DNA from: Klebsormidium nitens
Taxonomy: Eukaryota > Streptophyta > Klebsormidiophyceae > Klebsormidiales > Klebsormidiaceae
Assembly: GCA_000708835.1 (NCBI GenBank)
Contig: DF237071.1
Span: 121,945-185,944, forward strand
DNA: 64,000 nucleotides
Reading direction: 5' to 3'
In this document: positions 11,181 through 24,857 of the stretch, piece by piece
How the letters are laid out: each line of letters starts with the position of its first letter
Numbering within the stretch: position 1 is the stretch's first letter
Position numbers and translations under genes: made by a program
The notes under the pieces: model-generated
Seen by the model: only the letters and a program-made list of their open reading frames with translations
Database searches by the model: none
What the model was told of the DNA's origin: nothing

Positions 11181-13631
11181 CACAGGGAGCTGGCTATCTC
11201 AGCCGTATAAGAGACTCTACTTTCAAGATGAGAAGCATCACATCCAATCCACTCGCTGCCCCTTGAGCGGTAGGGTCAGAGGAGCTGGAACAGGGCCCTT
11301 ACGTCAACCTGAGCGCAAAACACCGGAAGACAGTTGTCAGAAGCTAGGCACCAGCGTTCCTACTATGTAGATGCTTGTGGGTGTGTTCTAGCAGGATTGC
11401 TGACACGACAAGCATGCAGGAAAACAGGTGGTCCGCTTGAAAAATCGTACTGTATGCGGATGACGAGGCCCAGGGAGTACAACAAGGGAAAGGATATAGA
11501 AGTGACTTTCCTCGGTTTGCGTCAGAATAGAAATCAGAGTCTCATATTGACCGATCGTTAAATCATCAACCAGGCTCTGGATCCCCCTTACACAAGAAGA
11601 ACACCAAAAGAGCAAACAGACTCTTGGCTCAGCTAAGCTTTGTGACAAACACCACTAGCTTCTTTCTTCGCTGAAATATCCAGACGTGACAAGCAGGTCA
11701 CAAGGTGGTTAAAATACTTGAAGGCTTCGCCACCCTGAACGAAGGACGAAAGCAGACGCTCATTTCAGGCAGCCACTCAGCAGCTGTAACTTTAAGAGTA
11801 CTTTATGCAGGATAACTTTGATATGCAGACATGTGACTGAGCAAAAAATATCACCTACAAATTACCGCGACTGAATTGCTCAACACGGCTTAAAGACGAT
11901 TGAAAACCCTACATGCAAGCACCGCACATGGCTCCAAAATATCTTGACAATGCAGATCTGAACGTAGGGAAAAACATATTTGCTTGTTAGATCTGCAGAT
12001 CAACAAAGCTTTCACAGCAACAATTTTATACTGACAGCACAATTGTACTCAGTCTGCAAAGCTTTTGGATCTGACAATTTGAAAGGAGTGCCGCTCAACA
12101 AACCTTTCGAGGCATATTTCACACTTTCATGATCAGAATAGAAAGGAACATGGCCTCTGTTTCACATCTGGACGTTCACCAGAGAAAGGAAGATCAGGGA
12201 GCCACGCAGCCAGTGATGCTCAGACTTCTCAGCATTGCCAATCGTACCAGTCCCCTTCCCTTTGCATGCCTCCATTTGGATTTCTTGACCTTCTGAATGA
12301 TCCGCTATGTCAAAATGCAGCATTCACAAAAGGAGAGCAATGACATCTAAGCACACCAGCAGAGATTTTGCAAACACCATTACCTTGTGCTTGGAGAGTG
12401 TCCGCATGCTTGCTTGGGAGGCCCCCTTGCCAATCTCTTTAGGCTACCGCTCTTTCAGGCCTTCTGGAAGAAAAAGCACGGTGCAATTGCGCTTGCCTCA
12501 TGAATAGCACTGTCAGGATTGATGCATCTTCGCAGAGAAGTCGTTTGGAAAAACACTACAGAAACAAGGTTGTAGCCGCTCAATCCCTCTGGGAATCGCT
12601 AGTGTCTCGGGCTTTCGAGAAGGGCGTGACAATCTTCTCTCAACGTGAGTTAGCAATGCCACAAGGCCATGGCGTCCCTCACATTGCATGACGGCGCCAT
12701 CCTCCCACACAGCAACGTGGCATGGACCATTCCTTCATTCATTCACCCTCGTGTGTGTGTGTGTTCATTCACCCTCGGGGCACACCATGCGTCTCCCATT
12801 TGATCACATGTGGACTTCTCGAAGGACGTCATTTGCCTGACAGTGACAGTGAAAGTCATTCTGGAAGCCGAAGATGCAGCAGTGGCAGCAGCACACAAAT
12901 ATTTAATCACCTACTTTGGGGCCTGGTTATATACAGATTGATGGATGCATTTTTGCCGATTCATAAATTTAGCTCATGTTGCTTGGTACATACCGGAGTC
13001 CGGATGGAGTGCCACGTTTACCCCGTGGATTGCCTGACTGCCGTGCACACTCCAGATTTAGCGGTCTACTGGTATTGGGTGACCGGTTTCAACATGGTTA
13101 TGAAGCCGGTACACAGAGTACCGTTGTGCACGTTCGAAGGGAAGAGAGTTCGAGAGGTTATAAAACATGAAAATGAGGCAATATGTGGGAAGAAGGGACA
13201 TTCGAATATGCATCGGAACTTGCTTGGAGCTGAACACACCGGGGTTTTCGGACAAGTCCGGTAGGTATTACCGGCTTGTGTAGACTTGGTAACGAGGTTT
13301 GTATTGGATCTTGATCTGGTCGGGTCTACGTCCCGGTTCGAGCCCTTGTCCTACGATTACTGGGTCTTTGGTCCGCGCCTGCAATTATTGTGCACAAAAG
13401 AGGCTGGGGTCACTTTTGACGTCACGGAAGCAGCCGCCGGGCCCCGGCCGGGTTAATGCAATTAAGAAGCTAGAAGCATTTTGGACCGTCCGATCGGCTT
13501 CCATGCGACAAAGTGCTGTCAAGTGATACCAGTACACACATATGTAACCCATCATCCTAGTTCTTAGCTCCGTGGCTGAGCTGTAGCAGAGACTAAACAG
13601 CACAGAGTTGAAAAGGTCGCTTCGAACAGCA
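11181..13631. other. Divergent intergenic region between the ARM and PNGase A genes
   Basis: About 2.45 kb lies between two start codons facing away from each other, so it should hold both promoters. No convincing gene was found. The sequence TTCATTCACCCTCG occurs twice around a short GT run (12735-12776). A GGTTCGAGCCC near 13335 resembles a tRNA B box, but no tRNA fold surrounds it. Confidence 0.55.
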
Positions 13632-16600
13632 ATGGCGGCTGTTGAATCAGCGACGGTGCAGCGTTCATTTGGATGCAATGCAATCCTGCTTCTTGTTGTG
13701 CTCTTGCTGGTTAGCACAATTTCTGGAACGGAAATTGCCAGTGCAGATTCCCAGGGTCATAAGGGGTCCAATGCCTCAAATGGCTGGACAAACATTCCAA
13801 CCCTTGGAGAGCTGCAGAAAAGGAACGCCCTGGGGACGTCTTTAGAGGTCAGATTTTGCAGCAACCACCTTATAGGGGGCCAAATTGATGCTTCAATGAT
13901 ATGTATTGAACTGTTGCCTCCCAATTTTCAGACACTTGGAAAACTGCTTGCGGAGCTTGTAATACATTATGTCAACAATTGGTTAATAGGGGTGCCGAAA
14001 CTAGGCTTTTGTAGAACTCTACACATTGTGTAGCCTGCTCCTTTCAAAGGGATCTATCGGTTGGATGTTGTACTGAGAGAATTGACCCTCTCATCGAGAA
14101 TTATAGTGCACTAGTCAGGTGTGCAGTTTCAAAGGCGTCAAGAAAGTTATTGGATGAATCGTTTTCGTTGCTTGCCCCCTTCTTCCTTTGCTCAAGCATA
14201 CAGAAGTTGCTACTTTTCGTCATCCAAGGGGTACACTACACTGGTTTTGATGCTACTTTACATCTTCAAAAACGTAGACTCCAGTAGTCTGCATCGTTCA
14301 TTGTGCAAAACTATCTGTTGCATCACCAAGCGAGCGGGACTGTACTCGCTTGTGAATGTTTACAGGAACATGTTCAGCTTGGGTGGTCTTGTAGAGGGGC
14401 ATGCAGTAACAATAGTTCGAAGTACTCAGTCTCACATTGTGGCACCGCAGATCCGCCACTGCAATCCATAGGCTTCTGACTGCTTGCTTGATGGGCCTCG
14501 GTTTCCATTCACTGAGCATTTTTTAAGGTGCTTTTCTCAAGCATTGGACCGGCAGGCCTTCTCTCGCCTAGATAGACAAACAGCGCCTGGCACCTCTCTC
14601 ATTCTCTGGCTCTCATCTTCTGTTCGGCGACGTCCTCCAAACAGGATGTGGAGTCTGCTTTCACCCGTGACTCTCAAATACAACTGCTGGAGTCTTTAGC
14701 CCAATACAGCTGAACAGACTATCTGACACCTACATGTTTTTGTTAAAGTATGAGCATGGCAAATTGGCACAAAACTAACGCATTCATATGTTGTGCCCTC
14801 CAGATCATCGAAGTCACCAAGCCGATAAAACGCCCGGCCACTGAGTCATGCACCATCACTCTGGTGCCAAGAACGGAGTTCCCCCCATCCCCTTACACGG
14901 GCCTCTACTACAACAATTACACAGGTTCTTTCACTGCGCCGAATGCAACGGAGTGCGGAGAAGACTGGAGCCTGGTCGTGCTTGATTGGGATGCATCCAG
15001 CCAGGGACGACAGTATGATCGATTCTCGGGGCTGTGGCTGGGCCGAGCAGAGGTATGTTTCTTTCTATCTCTTTCAAACTTCATTTCAGATTGTTACACA
15101 TTAGAACTATGACTTGGCTCACAGTCGTTGTATTAGCGGCACATTGAAGATGGCCCCTCCGCCCTGCTATTACTGAAAGATGGTCACCTGACAAAGTCTT
15201 GTAAGCCTCTTGTTATACCTGTCTCTTGCAAATAGGCGCCCAGAGTTAGCTCTCGAACAGCAAGAGCAGAGACTAGCGATGCCAATTGTGAGTCTGATGA
15301 TAGACGAGCATTTGTTGATCTCAGATGCCTTTGCCTTGATCAGTCAAAAGCAGTCAGCAAGATGTGGAAAGACGTTCCTTGGCCGCATGTCACTGTTTTG
15401 CAGAACCCACAGACAACAGCATCCATTGGCACACATTCAGATGAATGATTATACATTGGAAGTTCTTGTATGTTTCGCATAGATCCTTGACATTGTTCTG
15501 TTCAATCTCAACATGGCCACACCTGTTCTAATCCCTATTCTTGACCTGCCTTTCCAATTTTGACCACCCACTGTTGATTCACAGTCAACGGGATGTTCTG
15601 GCTGATCCGGAAGGGACTCGCAAATCTTCTCCCTCCATCCTCATCTATTACCCCCATTTCTGGAAAGCTAAGCGTACCTCAACCCTCCCTACACCTTTCC
15701 CCCTGCCACGAATGGCATCCACTGATGCATCGGCAAAGATGTCACCCACGGATCTCTCCCCTTTACCCCCTTGGTAATCTTCTCATGAATTCCGGATCGA
15801 GTTTCTCTTGCCTCTTTCTGGAACCTCCTCCTGACCCTTCCCGTAATCCACCTCTACAGCTACTCCGCACGTCCACGGCGGAGCCGACAGTCAACGGCAT
15901 CCACTGGCACATCGAGAAAGACGTCACCAAACTTTCCGCCCTCTTCAAATCGGACCATGACGTCTTCATGGAACTCGACAACAGCATTGGGGGGGTGCTA
16001 TCCGGGATCTTTACCGTTGAGGTCACGCTAACCTTCTACCGGGCGACGAACGAGACTGACGCGCAAGAACTGCCTGATGTGGTTTTGCCGATCGCCAACA
16101 AGGAGCCGGGGCATGGGTACTGGTTCGTGCTCAACGGAGGTTCCAAGTAAGCACTCCTTGGCGGAAAGTTGCTGAAATTCTTGTCCTAATTCAAAGCTTT
16201 AAAGCACCTTCCGAGCACCTTTGAGACGCTCTGATTCGTGGATTCACGGTCTTTTCACGGCCATCAGCATCCCGAAGAAGGCTCGGTTTTTTCTTATCGG
16301 ATGCGGAATTGTCCAACGGATGCAGTTTTGTGGCACAGTCGAAGATCAGAATTTTGGGACCTATTCGATGTGTCCAGTGTCTATCTGGGAGTCAAAAGCT
16401 GTCCCGAGTATCTGCACCATCATCAAAACAAGAGGGCGATTGATGTACGGCACTTCCTTGTACCGAAGACTTTGGCAGCCCGAAAAGGACGAGAAACAAA
16501 AGAGCGGTTAAATGTACGGCACTTCATTGTCCCGAAGACTTCGGCAGCCCGGAAAGGACGCAAAGTTGGCGTCTTAGACTAAAGGTTGGAAAGTGTCTGT

Positions 16601-19211
16601 GCTCGCATCCGCTAGGGGCGACCTAAGACGACATTGGGCTTCACACACTCTAAAAGGTTAGCCCAATGGTCTGGTCCAGTCGGATTTGTGCACCCAGGTC
16701 AAATTGAGCTTTGTGCCGCGCCTGAATTCTTCGAAGTGGCCGCAGTCTCCACCTGACCACTCTTTAGTGCACTACGTCGAGCTTCCAAACCTATTTTCTA
16801 GCATGGTTTCGAACATGTATCCGCTTCTCTTGGTGTTCGCAGTGGCACGGGCAACTTTGAGAACCTTCCGCAGAACATCTACCGTGCCGAGCTGGAGATC
16901 ATCGCGTCCCCCCACCTGTGCGAAGAGTTTTGGTACACGGACCCTCCAACCGGGGTCACTACCGACTTTGGGTGCAAGTCGCTCGGGGCGTTTCATGAGG
17001 TGGGTTGAAGGCCGGGCGCGGCTTGTTCTCTGACCACGAGTTACGTCGAAGGTTTTGAAGTCAATTACCGTTCCTTAGCGATGACTCTCAGCTTCCGGAT
17101 CGCCCACACCCCCTCGAGTGGGCTTCCTAACGGCCGTCGGCAAGGGTCTGGAGCAACATTCAGGAGAAGGGTCGGGGCCGGGGTTTCCTTGGCCTTGCAC
17201 CATCGATTCTTAGAGCGCTGTCGATCGCGAAGCACAGCCTTCCTTCAGAGTTGCATTTGTTGGTCGTAAAAAATTCGACTGATGCGAGGAAGGCTTGTCC
17301 CGTTTAGCGACCCCATCCTCTCCTAAATCTATCCAAGAATTCGTCGATCAACTTTTAACACCTTCATCGTCGTCGACCTCAAAAGCAATGGATGAGGCCG
17401 ACGCTTCCACTCTTGATGACCTCGAGCAGAGGAAGCTTGAAGAGCAACGCATTCGGCGAGCAGAATTTACTTCTGGCGTCCTCTCGTGTAGTTCAGGTGC
17501 GTGCATTTGTCGACGGCGTGATTGCCGGAGCGGCCTGGCCGACCCCGGTTGTATTCACCGGGGGCTTCGACCCTTACTTGTGGCACCCCGTGGTTGGAAC
17601 CGGGGCGTTCCTGGGGCCTAGTTACACCCTCGATTTGACGCCGTTTGTGGGCCAACTCGTCGATGGGAAACGGCACTCGATCGCGATCGATGTTGCGGGG
17701 GATACGAGCTATTGGCTGGTGAGTGAATTGGGCGGAGTGTGAACGGGCGGGAGGATGTGAATAGGCTGGTATCTGGATATCGGTGGCGGTCTGAGTGCAG
17801 TCAAACGCAGCAGCTTGTGTATTGTCCCCTGGGATTCATGCGAACAAGTATTCAGAAGATATGCAGAGTGTATTGAAAATTGCCAGCAGCACTGGTTGTC
17901 AGCGCTTGACCTCGGAGATGAATTGACGGAGCATGATAGGCAGGCTTCTATCGTAAGACCTTCGCTTGTGTCTTTGGACGTTTGCGCTCAACCTTCATAG
18001 TTTACTGGCGATGCTGTCTAAAAGTTCGAGGAGGCGGCTTTTGTGTTTCCAGGTTTTTCACTACTAATGCTTGTTGTCGTTGACCCGGAAGAGGAAACTG
18101 TGGAAGACGCCAGTCGGAGCTTCTTATAGTGAACTGGCACGGGCCGAAAACAAACCTGTGTCAGGACTGCCGAACAATTTCGACGGCTTCTTGAGTTGCA
18201 CACAGCCAGCTAGAAGTTTCTCCTCTTTGTCGGTCGAATTGAGACACGGCATTTCTGAGTTGGTCGAAGCGAGTCTGAAACCAGTTCAGCATCAAAGTCC
18301 GAAGTTTACCGAAGTTCTCCCGAAGTCCCGAAGCTCGGAAGGTACTTCGCAAACGCGCGATCTAGAGGATTGTTCCGTAAATGTGAGTTTTCCATAAAAT
18401 CAGTAAGCAGGCCATCCTGGAGTTAGAAAGGAGGGTGATCTACTCGTGGAGATTGTTTGCACCATCGGGCTTCTGGATAAAAAAAAAAAGGGCTGCACGG
18501 TCTCAGCCAAGAGACCTCACCAACATCTGTACGTTGTCTAGATAAACAATAAACATTCTGTCCTCTCTACAGGTTGACGCCAATCTTCTTCTATGGCTAG
18601 ACCCTGACTCCAACCAAACCTCTGGGGGGGTCCTGAAGCACAAGATCGAGACTGACGTCGTCCCCCTGGCAAGCGGTTACGACGAGAGCGCCAAGCGTCA
18701 CGATTACGTCAGCGGGTACGTGGCGTCCTCCAAAGGCAACCTGACAACTGTCATCTCCCGCTCGTTTGATTTCTCAAACTCCCAAGAGTACGTTAACTTC
18801 GGAGCGCAGCCGCAAATCGTGGGTTGGAAGCAGCTAACCCACGTCAAAAGCAAGGTCAGCACAAAGGCTAGCGGTGCTAACAACGCACTGTACGAGTTTG
18901 AGACGGAAGAAACCACGCCGTTTAGTGGGCAGTTCAATCCGTATACCGGCGGGGTTACGCTGAGCAAGGTTAACCGTCTGAGGACGAAGCTAAAGAGGGG
19001 CGACGATCCCGAGATGGATTCGTATCTGGTTAACGTGCAGACTGCGACTGACCCTGCTTTTGGGGCCGCCACTGCTCATGTGGTCCAGCAGTATAGCGTC
19101 GCTGGAGGGGACGAGTGCTATCAAAGAATGCTCACCACGGCTTTCGGAGCGATTGCGACAGACGTGGAGAGCACAGAGGGATGCCCGCAAGTAGGAGCGG
19201 AGGTTGTGTAA
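13632..19211 (+). CDS. Peptide-N4-(N-acetyl-beta-glucosaminyl)asparagine amidase A (PNGase A), secreted
   Basis: Six exons (13632-13847, 14804-15052, 15860-16146, 16843-16999, 17497-17718, 18573-19211) give 589 aa, the usual length of plant PNGase A. PNGase A removes N-glycans from glycopeptides, including those with core alpha-1,3-fucose, in the secretory pathway or apoplast. An N-terminal signal peptide (about residues 10-35, hydrophobic LLLVVLLLVSTI) is followed by family signatures: EVTKPI, GRQYDRFSGLWLGRAE, IHWHIEKDVT, YRAELEI, EEFWYTDPP and AGAAWPTPVVFTGGFDPYLWHP (given in part). Exon phases all agree. The ATG at 13632 is preferred; an in-frame TTG lies upstream at 13608. Several N-glycosylation sequons are present. 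One intron donor after residue 72 is GTCAGA, weaker than the rest. The family assignment is secure; substrate preference is inferred. Confidence 0.9.
15700..15790 (+). repeat. Echo of PNGase A exon 15860-16146 in the upstream intron
   Basis: GAATGGCATCCACTGATGCA and the following bases align with AACGGCATCCACTGGCACAT in the exon (about 15892-15980) over roughly 90 bases. The copy has an early in-frame stop, so it is not a usable exon. Confidence 0.65.
16434..16560 (+). repeat. Tandem duplication in a PNGase A intron
   Basis: Two copies of a unit of roughly 60-65 bases, with core GTACGGCACTTC(C/A)TTGT and CCCG(A/G)AAAGGACG, lie at about 16440-16490 and 16507-16560. They differ at a few positions and are not related to the flanking exons. 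Confidence 0.75.
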
Positions 19212-20328
19212 TTAAGCAAAGCCTTTATGTATATCTGAGTCAGGTCCGACCTTGGACAGGCTGCCCCTGGTACGGACATTATTAACTACTAAAATTGAGC
19301 CCTTTACTGTGGTACAACTCCCACGATCCTTAGCTTCGGTGGAAGGTCAACCTGAGAAGCTGGGTATTTGGGTGCAGCTAGCCTGAGCCGGCCAGCCTGG
19401 CCAGCCTGTTGGGAGTTGGTCACCGCGCTCAGTGCAGCTGAGGCGGCCTAGATTTGCCTCGTGACATGATATGGTGGTGCCAGTACAATGATCACGCCGC
19501 CGATGCGTTAATATTACTAGTGGCTGGCCCGCAGCCTCAATCCGCTATATAAGTTTCTCGTGAAAAGATGAATGTTCATCCGGCATATATGCATGTGCTG
19601 CCCCTTCAATGCTTGTCCTTATATGTTGATCAATATAGCTGCGGTGGATCGGATTATTACATACCGGCCAAGTACTGAGCACGACGGTATACGTGCCAGC
19701 CGATTATCTAATCTATATACTTGCACCATGAGGCTAGGCCTTACCGGGGTTTCCGAGCCGCGGCCATACCGTCTACTGTGTGGCACCTAGCTAGATGAGG
19801 CGGCCGGCAAGTATAAGCTGCCAGTCGACCGCGTCAGCTTTGCTCATCAGTAATATGTAGCCCGCGCTACCTCCTTACTGTCCAGTGAACGCGCAACGTA
19901 CCGGTTCCATGAGCTGTTGACTTTACTGGTGACTGAGGAAAATTGCACGCATCATTGGCTGGCAGTGGTTGCAAGCTGTGCGTAACTTAGGAACCCAGAC
20001 TTAGACTCATGGTCAAATGGGCCGCGGCGTTCATCATTCGGGTCACTCGACTCCGTCTGATCACATGCCAGCCAGGCTCGACTCACAAACGACTGGGACA
20101 TTCGAGCAGTGATTGATGTGCACTTGTCACACAATAATTCCGTTGACTCCGAGGCTCACATCCAAAATCACCGCGCGTCTCCAGGTCGGGCATCGGTGCA
20201 TGTTAATTTTTTTTTGACGCGGTAAGTTGCTCATTGCGTTTGCAGAATGCACGTCAGGTCGCACTGCATGTCTTGGATGTCTCGAAAGTTGGGCGACCGT
20301 GCTAAGAATGTTCTATACCTTGACAAGA
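19212..20328. other. Convergent intergenic region
   Basis: About 1.1 kb lies between the stop codons of PNGase A (+) and histidinol dehydrogenase (-). It should contain both 3' ends. No gene, repeat or RNA was recognised. Confidence 0.6.
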
Positions 20329-23300
20329 TTACCGTCCAGACTCGATATCCGCAAGGCGCATCGTCACCGCCCTCCGGTGCGCATCCAACCCCTCGACCCC
20401 GGCCATCTTTGCAACCGACGGGCCCAGATTCTGCAAACCTTCTTTCGACAGATTCTGCACCGTCATGTACTTCACAAACGAGTCGAGCGAAACGCCGCCG
20501 TACATACGCGCATAGCCATACGTCGGCAGAACGTGATTCGTGCCGCTGGCGTAGTCGCCGACGCTCTCGGGGGTCCAGCGGCCCAGGAAAACGGACCCCG
20601 CATTTGTGAGATTGGGAAGCCAATCTTCGGCATCCTCCACGTTAACGATGAGATGCTCGGGAGCGTAGTCGTTGGAGAAAGAGGTAGCCTGCAGACGGGA
20701 ACAAAGGGTTGAGAGCTGCAACATGTGAATTGAATTGACAAAAGCGCGTCGGCACAGACTAGATCGCACTTGTCATTCGCCGAAGTAAAAAGACGGAGTG
20801 TTGAAGGAGTAGCTTAATAAGAGAATAACAAAGCTGGGTCCGAAAGGGGCAGGCAACGATTCCAAGAAGAAAGATCTCGAAAGGAGCTATTGGTCTTGAC
20901 AAGAAAGCGAAGCCATTTGCGTCCGGACTTTACTATCGCAACTACTAGAACCTGTGCCCCAGTCATTGCAGATCCTCAGAGACTCCGACTGCACCAGAGG
21001 GTGACAATCTGCCGACCTCGAAGTCAAGTTAAACCGCATGCAAATGTAGAAAAAGTCGCCTTGATCCAAAACAAGCACTTTGCAGACAAAGAGAAAGCAT
21101 TTTGCAGACAAAGGAACCTCTAAGGAGCGGTTCTTGATGCTCTTCACCTTTACATTACAGCTACGCTTGAAGCAAGAAGTCCGCACTCAGTCATAAAGTT
21201 TCCAGGAATCGATTTGAGAAATAGAAAAAGACAAGAAGCTGCTCACACCTAAGATAAAACAAATGGGCGCCGGCTCACCTGCGCAGCAGTCTCCACCTCG
21301 ACGATGTAACTGTGCTCGAGCGCCTTGCGTGCGATGCTGCCACGTGGCAGCGCGTCGCACTGCCGGTCCACCTCGGCGCGCACCGCATCTAGGTCCACCC
21401 CAGGGAGGGCAACCAGCACCACCTGGCTGTCGGGGCCGTGCTCCGCCTGAATAGATAAGCAGAGACTGACGTCAGATACGCAAGAAACCGATGTCAAAAA
21501 CGCAAGAAGCTGACGTCGACAAATCCAGAATGGTGCGTTTCGTCACCAATCTTCCTACCACGACGTGACGTTTTCTAAAAGCAGACAGACCGCCGGTTAG
21601 TCCTCCTAATGGAGGGGGCGACAAGCAAGGTGCTCGGGCGTGCTCCTCCTGGTGCCACGTGAGAAAGATGACGTCAGCAATGTCGAGTGGACCTCTTTGT
21701 CCTGTATGCCTTCCATCTCCATTTGTGAAGTCTGCACCCATACTAGAATATAGTCGGAGTGGCGACTCCAACCGTGAGCAAACGTTCTGAAGAGGTCGCT
21801 AGGATGATCGATCGCCAGCAATCTGATCACGAACGTCGTTAGACCTCCGGACCCTTTACTTTCGGATTTTTCGAACATGAGCCACAGTTTTCACTTTATC
21901 TCCCTGCGATAGCACACCTGACGTCACTGGTGGGCAAATTCGGCCTTCCGTGTGAAATTCGAACAACTCCTGACGCCTCATCTGGCATCCTAGATTGAGT
22001 GAGCGCCGTTTATTCAGCACTGAACTTCTCAATACTTTCAGCTTCCTCATCAATAACCACGCAAGAGCGGATTTCAAGACCTTAAATCACCTGTGAAAGC
22101 AGATCCGACGCCACGTGCGCAGGACTCGCTCCCCCGTCCGCAATAACAAGCACCTCGGACGGGCCCGCCGGCATGTCGATTGAGATCATGGCCTCACTGT
22201 TTTGCAGGAGCATCTTGGCGGCGGTGACGTACTGGTTGCCGGGGCCTAGAATCTTGTCCACCTTGGGACACGTGGCAGTGCCCCACGCAAGAGCGGCGAC
22301 GGCCTGCAAAGCAGAAACGAGTTAGGGTGAGGGTTACGGGATTGGTTTTGTAAGCAGGTTAGTGATATAAGCGTCCAAATTGGGACACGTGGCAGTGCCC
22401 CACGCAAGGGCGGCGACGGCCTGCAAAGTGTGCAGGAATCTTGATTGTCAAGGAAGTCAAAAAGATCCTAAACTGTCGGAGATCCATGTGGCTTCCTAAA
22501 CCGGGTTGTGAGGAAGAGCGGCAATGACTGCTGCTAGGGGCCCCGACGTACGATACGGGCCAGGAGCAATGGTGTGTGTTGTTGACAAGAAGGAACAAGT
22601 CACAAAAAAGGAAGGCTTGTATGCGCAGCCAGGCCGAACTTGCGGAAACTTGACCAAGCGGACAAAGCTGGAGGCTGACAGCTTCAGTAGAAAAGCACGG
22701 GCTGAAAAGTAGAGAAACCTGCGTAGACTTCCGATTTCACGGCCACTTTGACGGGTAACTACTGACCCAAAAAAGGAGAAACAGGGAAAAGCGGCTCCTT
22801 CCTACTCGATGACAGATAAAGAGCCTCGAAATGTAGGACCCGCAGCCGTCGGCGGCTGGTGAGAAACGGAAACAGAGGTTCACAAAAATACGGATACCAG
22901 CCAGCAAAGCTTACCTGCGCGCCCCCCGCCTTAAGAATGTGCGTGACGCCTGCCTTCTTCGCGCAGTAGAGCACCTCTGGAGCGATGCTCCCGTCCTTCC
23001 GGGGAGGTGTCGCAACGACAATCGTTTTGCACCCGGCGATTCCTGCGGGAACGGCCAACATGAGTGCGGTCGACGGGAGCACTGCGGTGCCGCCCGGCAC
23101 GTAGAGACCGACACGGTCGATTGGTCGGGCGACTCGTCGGCATTGAACGCCCTGCAAAGAGGAAGCAGCTGGTTCCGTTCATGTGGGCGTCTATATTTGT
23201 TTTGTCGTTTCAACGGGAGCCAAGAGAAAGCACAATCAGCATGGGGCGCGTGTTTGCGTTTTGTTATCCAGGCGAAAGATGGTTGGACCGGAGATGGACC

Positions 23301-24857
23301 CCTCTACCAGCGAAACCTCCGACGGTACTGAATGAAGCTAAGACTAATGATGACGCGGGTCAAATACACTTTCCGTAATCCTCCGCTCGACCGGACAATG
23401 GACTGGAGACTTTGTGACCATCAACAAGCTGAATTGGTCTACAGAATGGGTGCAGCGACAAGAGACAAACATCCTTTCCCTCAGTGCTCCGACGGACCTG
23501 AGACAAGGATTACACAAGGCTTTATGCAGAAACTAGATCGGAGGATGCGCGGCCAGCCAGCTCGAAAACTTCAATTTTGAGCTTGATGACATCAGTAAAA
23601 GCCTAAGGCAATGGTTGGACGGCGCAAACAACAAAATACAAAAGGCCCGTTATGTGATTGCTTCATCCTTCCTTCGTTTGGCAATTCCGCACCGCCCACT
23701 TGCCACAATCTTTGATCTCTCAACGGTCTTACCTTGATAGAACATTAAAAAAACACTCTAGGCTGAGGAAAGCAAAGGAAGGGGCCGTCGTTTCAATTGC
23801 GCTAAGCCGTTTCAAACATAAGTTGGGAAAGGAAAAAGGGGCACCCTACCGGCATTGTCTCGACCACCAAAGCCTGCGTCTTTTTCTGCGCAGCATGGAA
23901 CGCTTTGATGTTATCAAACGCGACGTCAAATGCTGCTGTAACGTCCGGATCCAACTGCGGGTCCGGCAGGTCCGACACTTTCACCACGACGTCGTCCAAG
24001 TTCGCCCCATCGAACTTCGCTGTGTACCTGAGCGGGATGATCGGGATTGGTTTGTGAGCTTGTTATTCCTTCCGTTTCAGAACCTTTTTAGAGGCCACTT
24101 GATGATGTACCACCACAGCTCGCGGCTAGTGTCAACATCTCTATGTTTGGATCGACACTGTCAAGCGACAGAGTCAAGAATGCCTGGGAACATTTGCCAG
24201 GGGCTGCGACGAAGACAAGGGCTAAAGTTAGGGGGCAAAAGATACTCACTCGCGCACCGCTTCATCCCCCCTTTTCTGCACATTCTCAATGATCGGCCCG
24301 ACGGTGTCAAAGATGCTCTTGAAATCGATCCTCGGCCGCGACAGAAGCTGCTGCAGATCCGCCCCCGCCACCTCCGAGAGCTTCACCGTACGCATCACGC
24401 GCTTGGGCGCTGTTGCGACACTCATTTCCACCCCCCCTTTTCCGGACCGGGGGGCCGCTAATCTTTCCGAGCCCTGGGATAAGAAGTTAGATTTGGTGGA
24501 GTTTGGAAGGGCGCTTTTCCCAACCGCTAGGAAGGGGTACTGGTCTACAGTTCGGCTGCAACTGTCTTGGAGTGACGCGTTGAAGCCTCTCCTACCTAGT
24601 TGTGAAGTGGGCGAGCGGGGGGGTCTGCCGAAGCTTGGAAAAGGGGCGCAAGCGGCGTCTGTGACGGGGGGGCCGCTTCGGGTTTGGTTGGAGGGGGGGT
24701 TTGTGTTGAGCGCTTGGGAGGCAAGGCTGGTGCGGGGACCGAGAGGGGGGCGAACAAGGCTGCTCATTCTTTCCCCCCGTATGCAAAGCGTGATATTAAA
24801 GCAAGCGGAGGATGACGATGTCAGCTCTCTCAACGATGCTGCGTTAAATCCCTGCAT
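20329..24857 (-). CDS. HISN8: Histidinol dehydrogenase, plastid-targeted
   Basis: Six exons (complement of 24250-24857, 23850-24027, 22915-23151, 22091-22303, 21279-21446, 20329-20688) give 587 aa. The enzyme performs the last two steps of histidine synthesis, oxidising L-histidinol to L-histidine with 2 NAD+, in the chloroplast in plants. Residues 1 to about 144 are Ser/Arg/Pro-rich with few acids, a long transit peptide; the enzyme proper starts near [10 protein letters not shown]. Signatures include [31 protein letters not shown] and [14 protein letters not shown]. The Zn and catalytic residues known from E. coli HisD are present: Gln and His in [12 protein letters not shown], Glu-His in YAPEHL, Asp in [14 protein letters not shown] and the late His in EGLDAH. 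The start is the ATG at 24857; the frame further upstream looks untranslated. All phases agree. Confidence 0.93.
22373..22428 (-). repeat. Echo of HISN8 exon 22091-22303 with intact acceptor
   Basis: Fifty-six bases are nearly identical to 22255-22310, the first 49 bases of the exon plus the acceptor (TTTGCAG, then GCCGTCGCCGC). The copy lies in the upstream intron and still encodes [13 protein letters not shown] before diverging. Because the AG acceptor is kept, it could compete with the true acceptor. Confidence 0.85.

Noticed and set aside
13285-13350. tRNA-like B box (GGTTCGAGCCC)
   Set aside because: The T-stem does not pair and there is no A box at the right distance.
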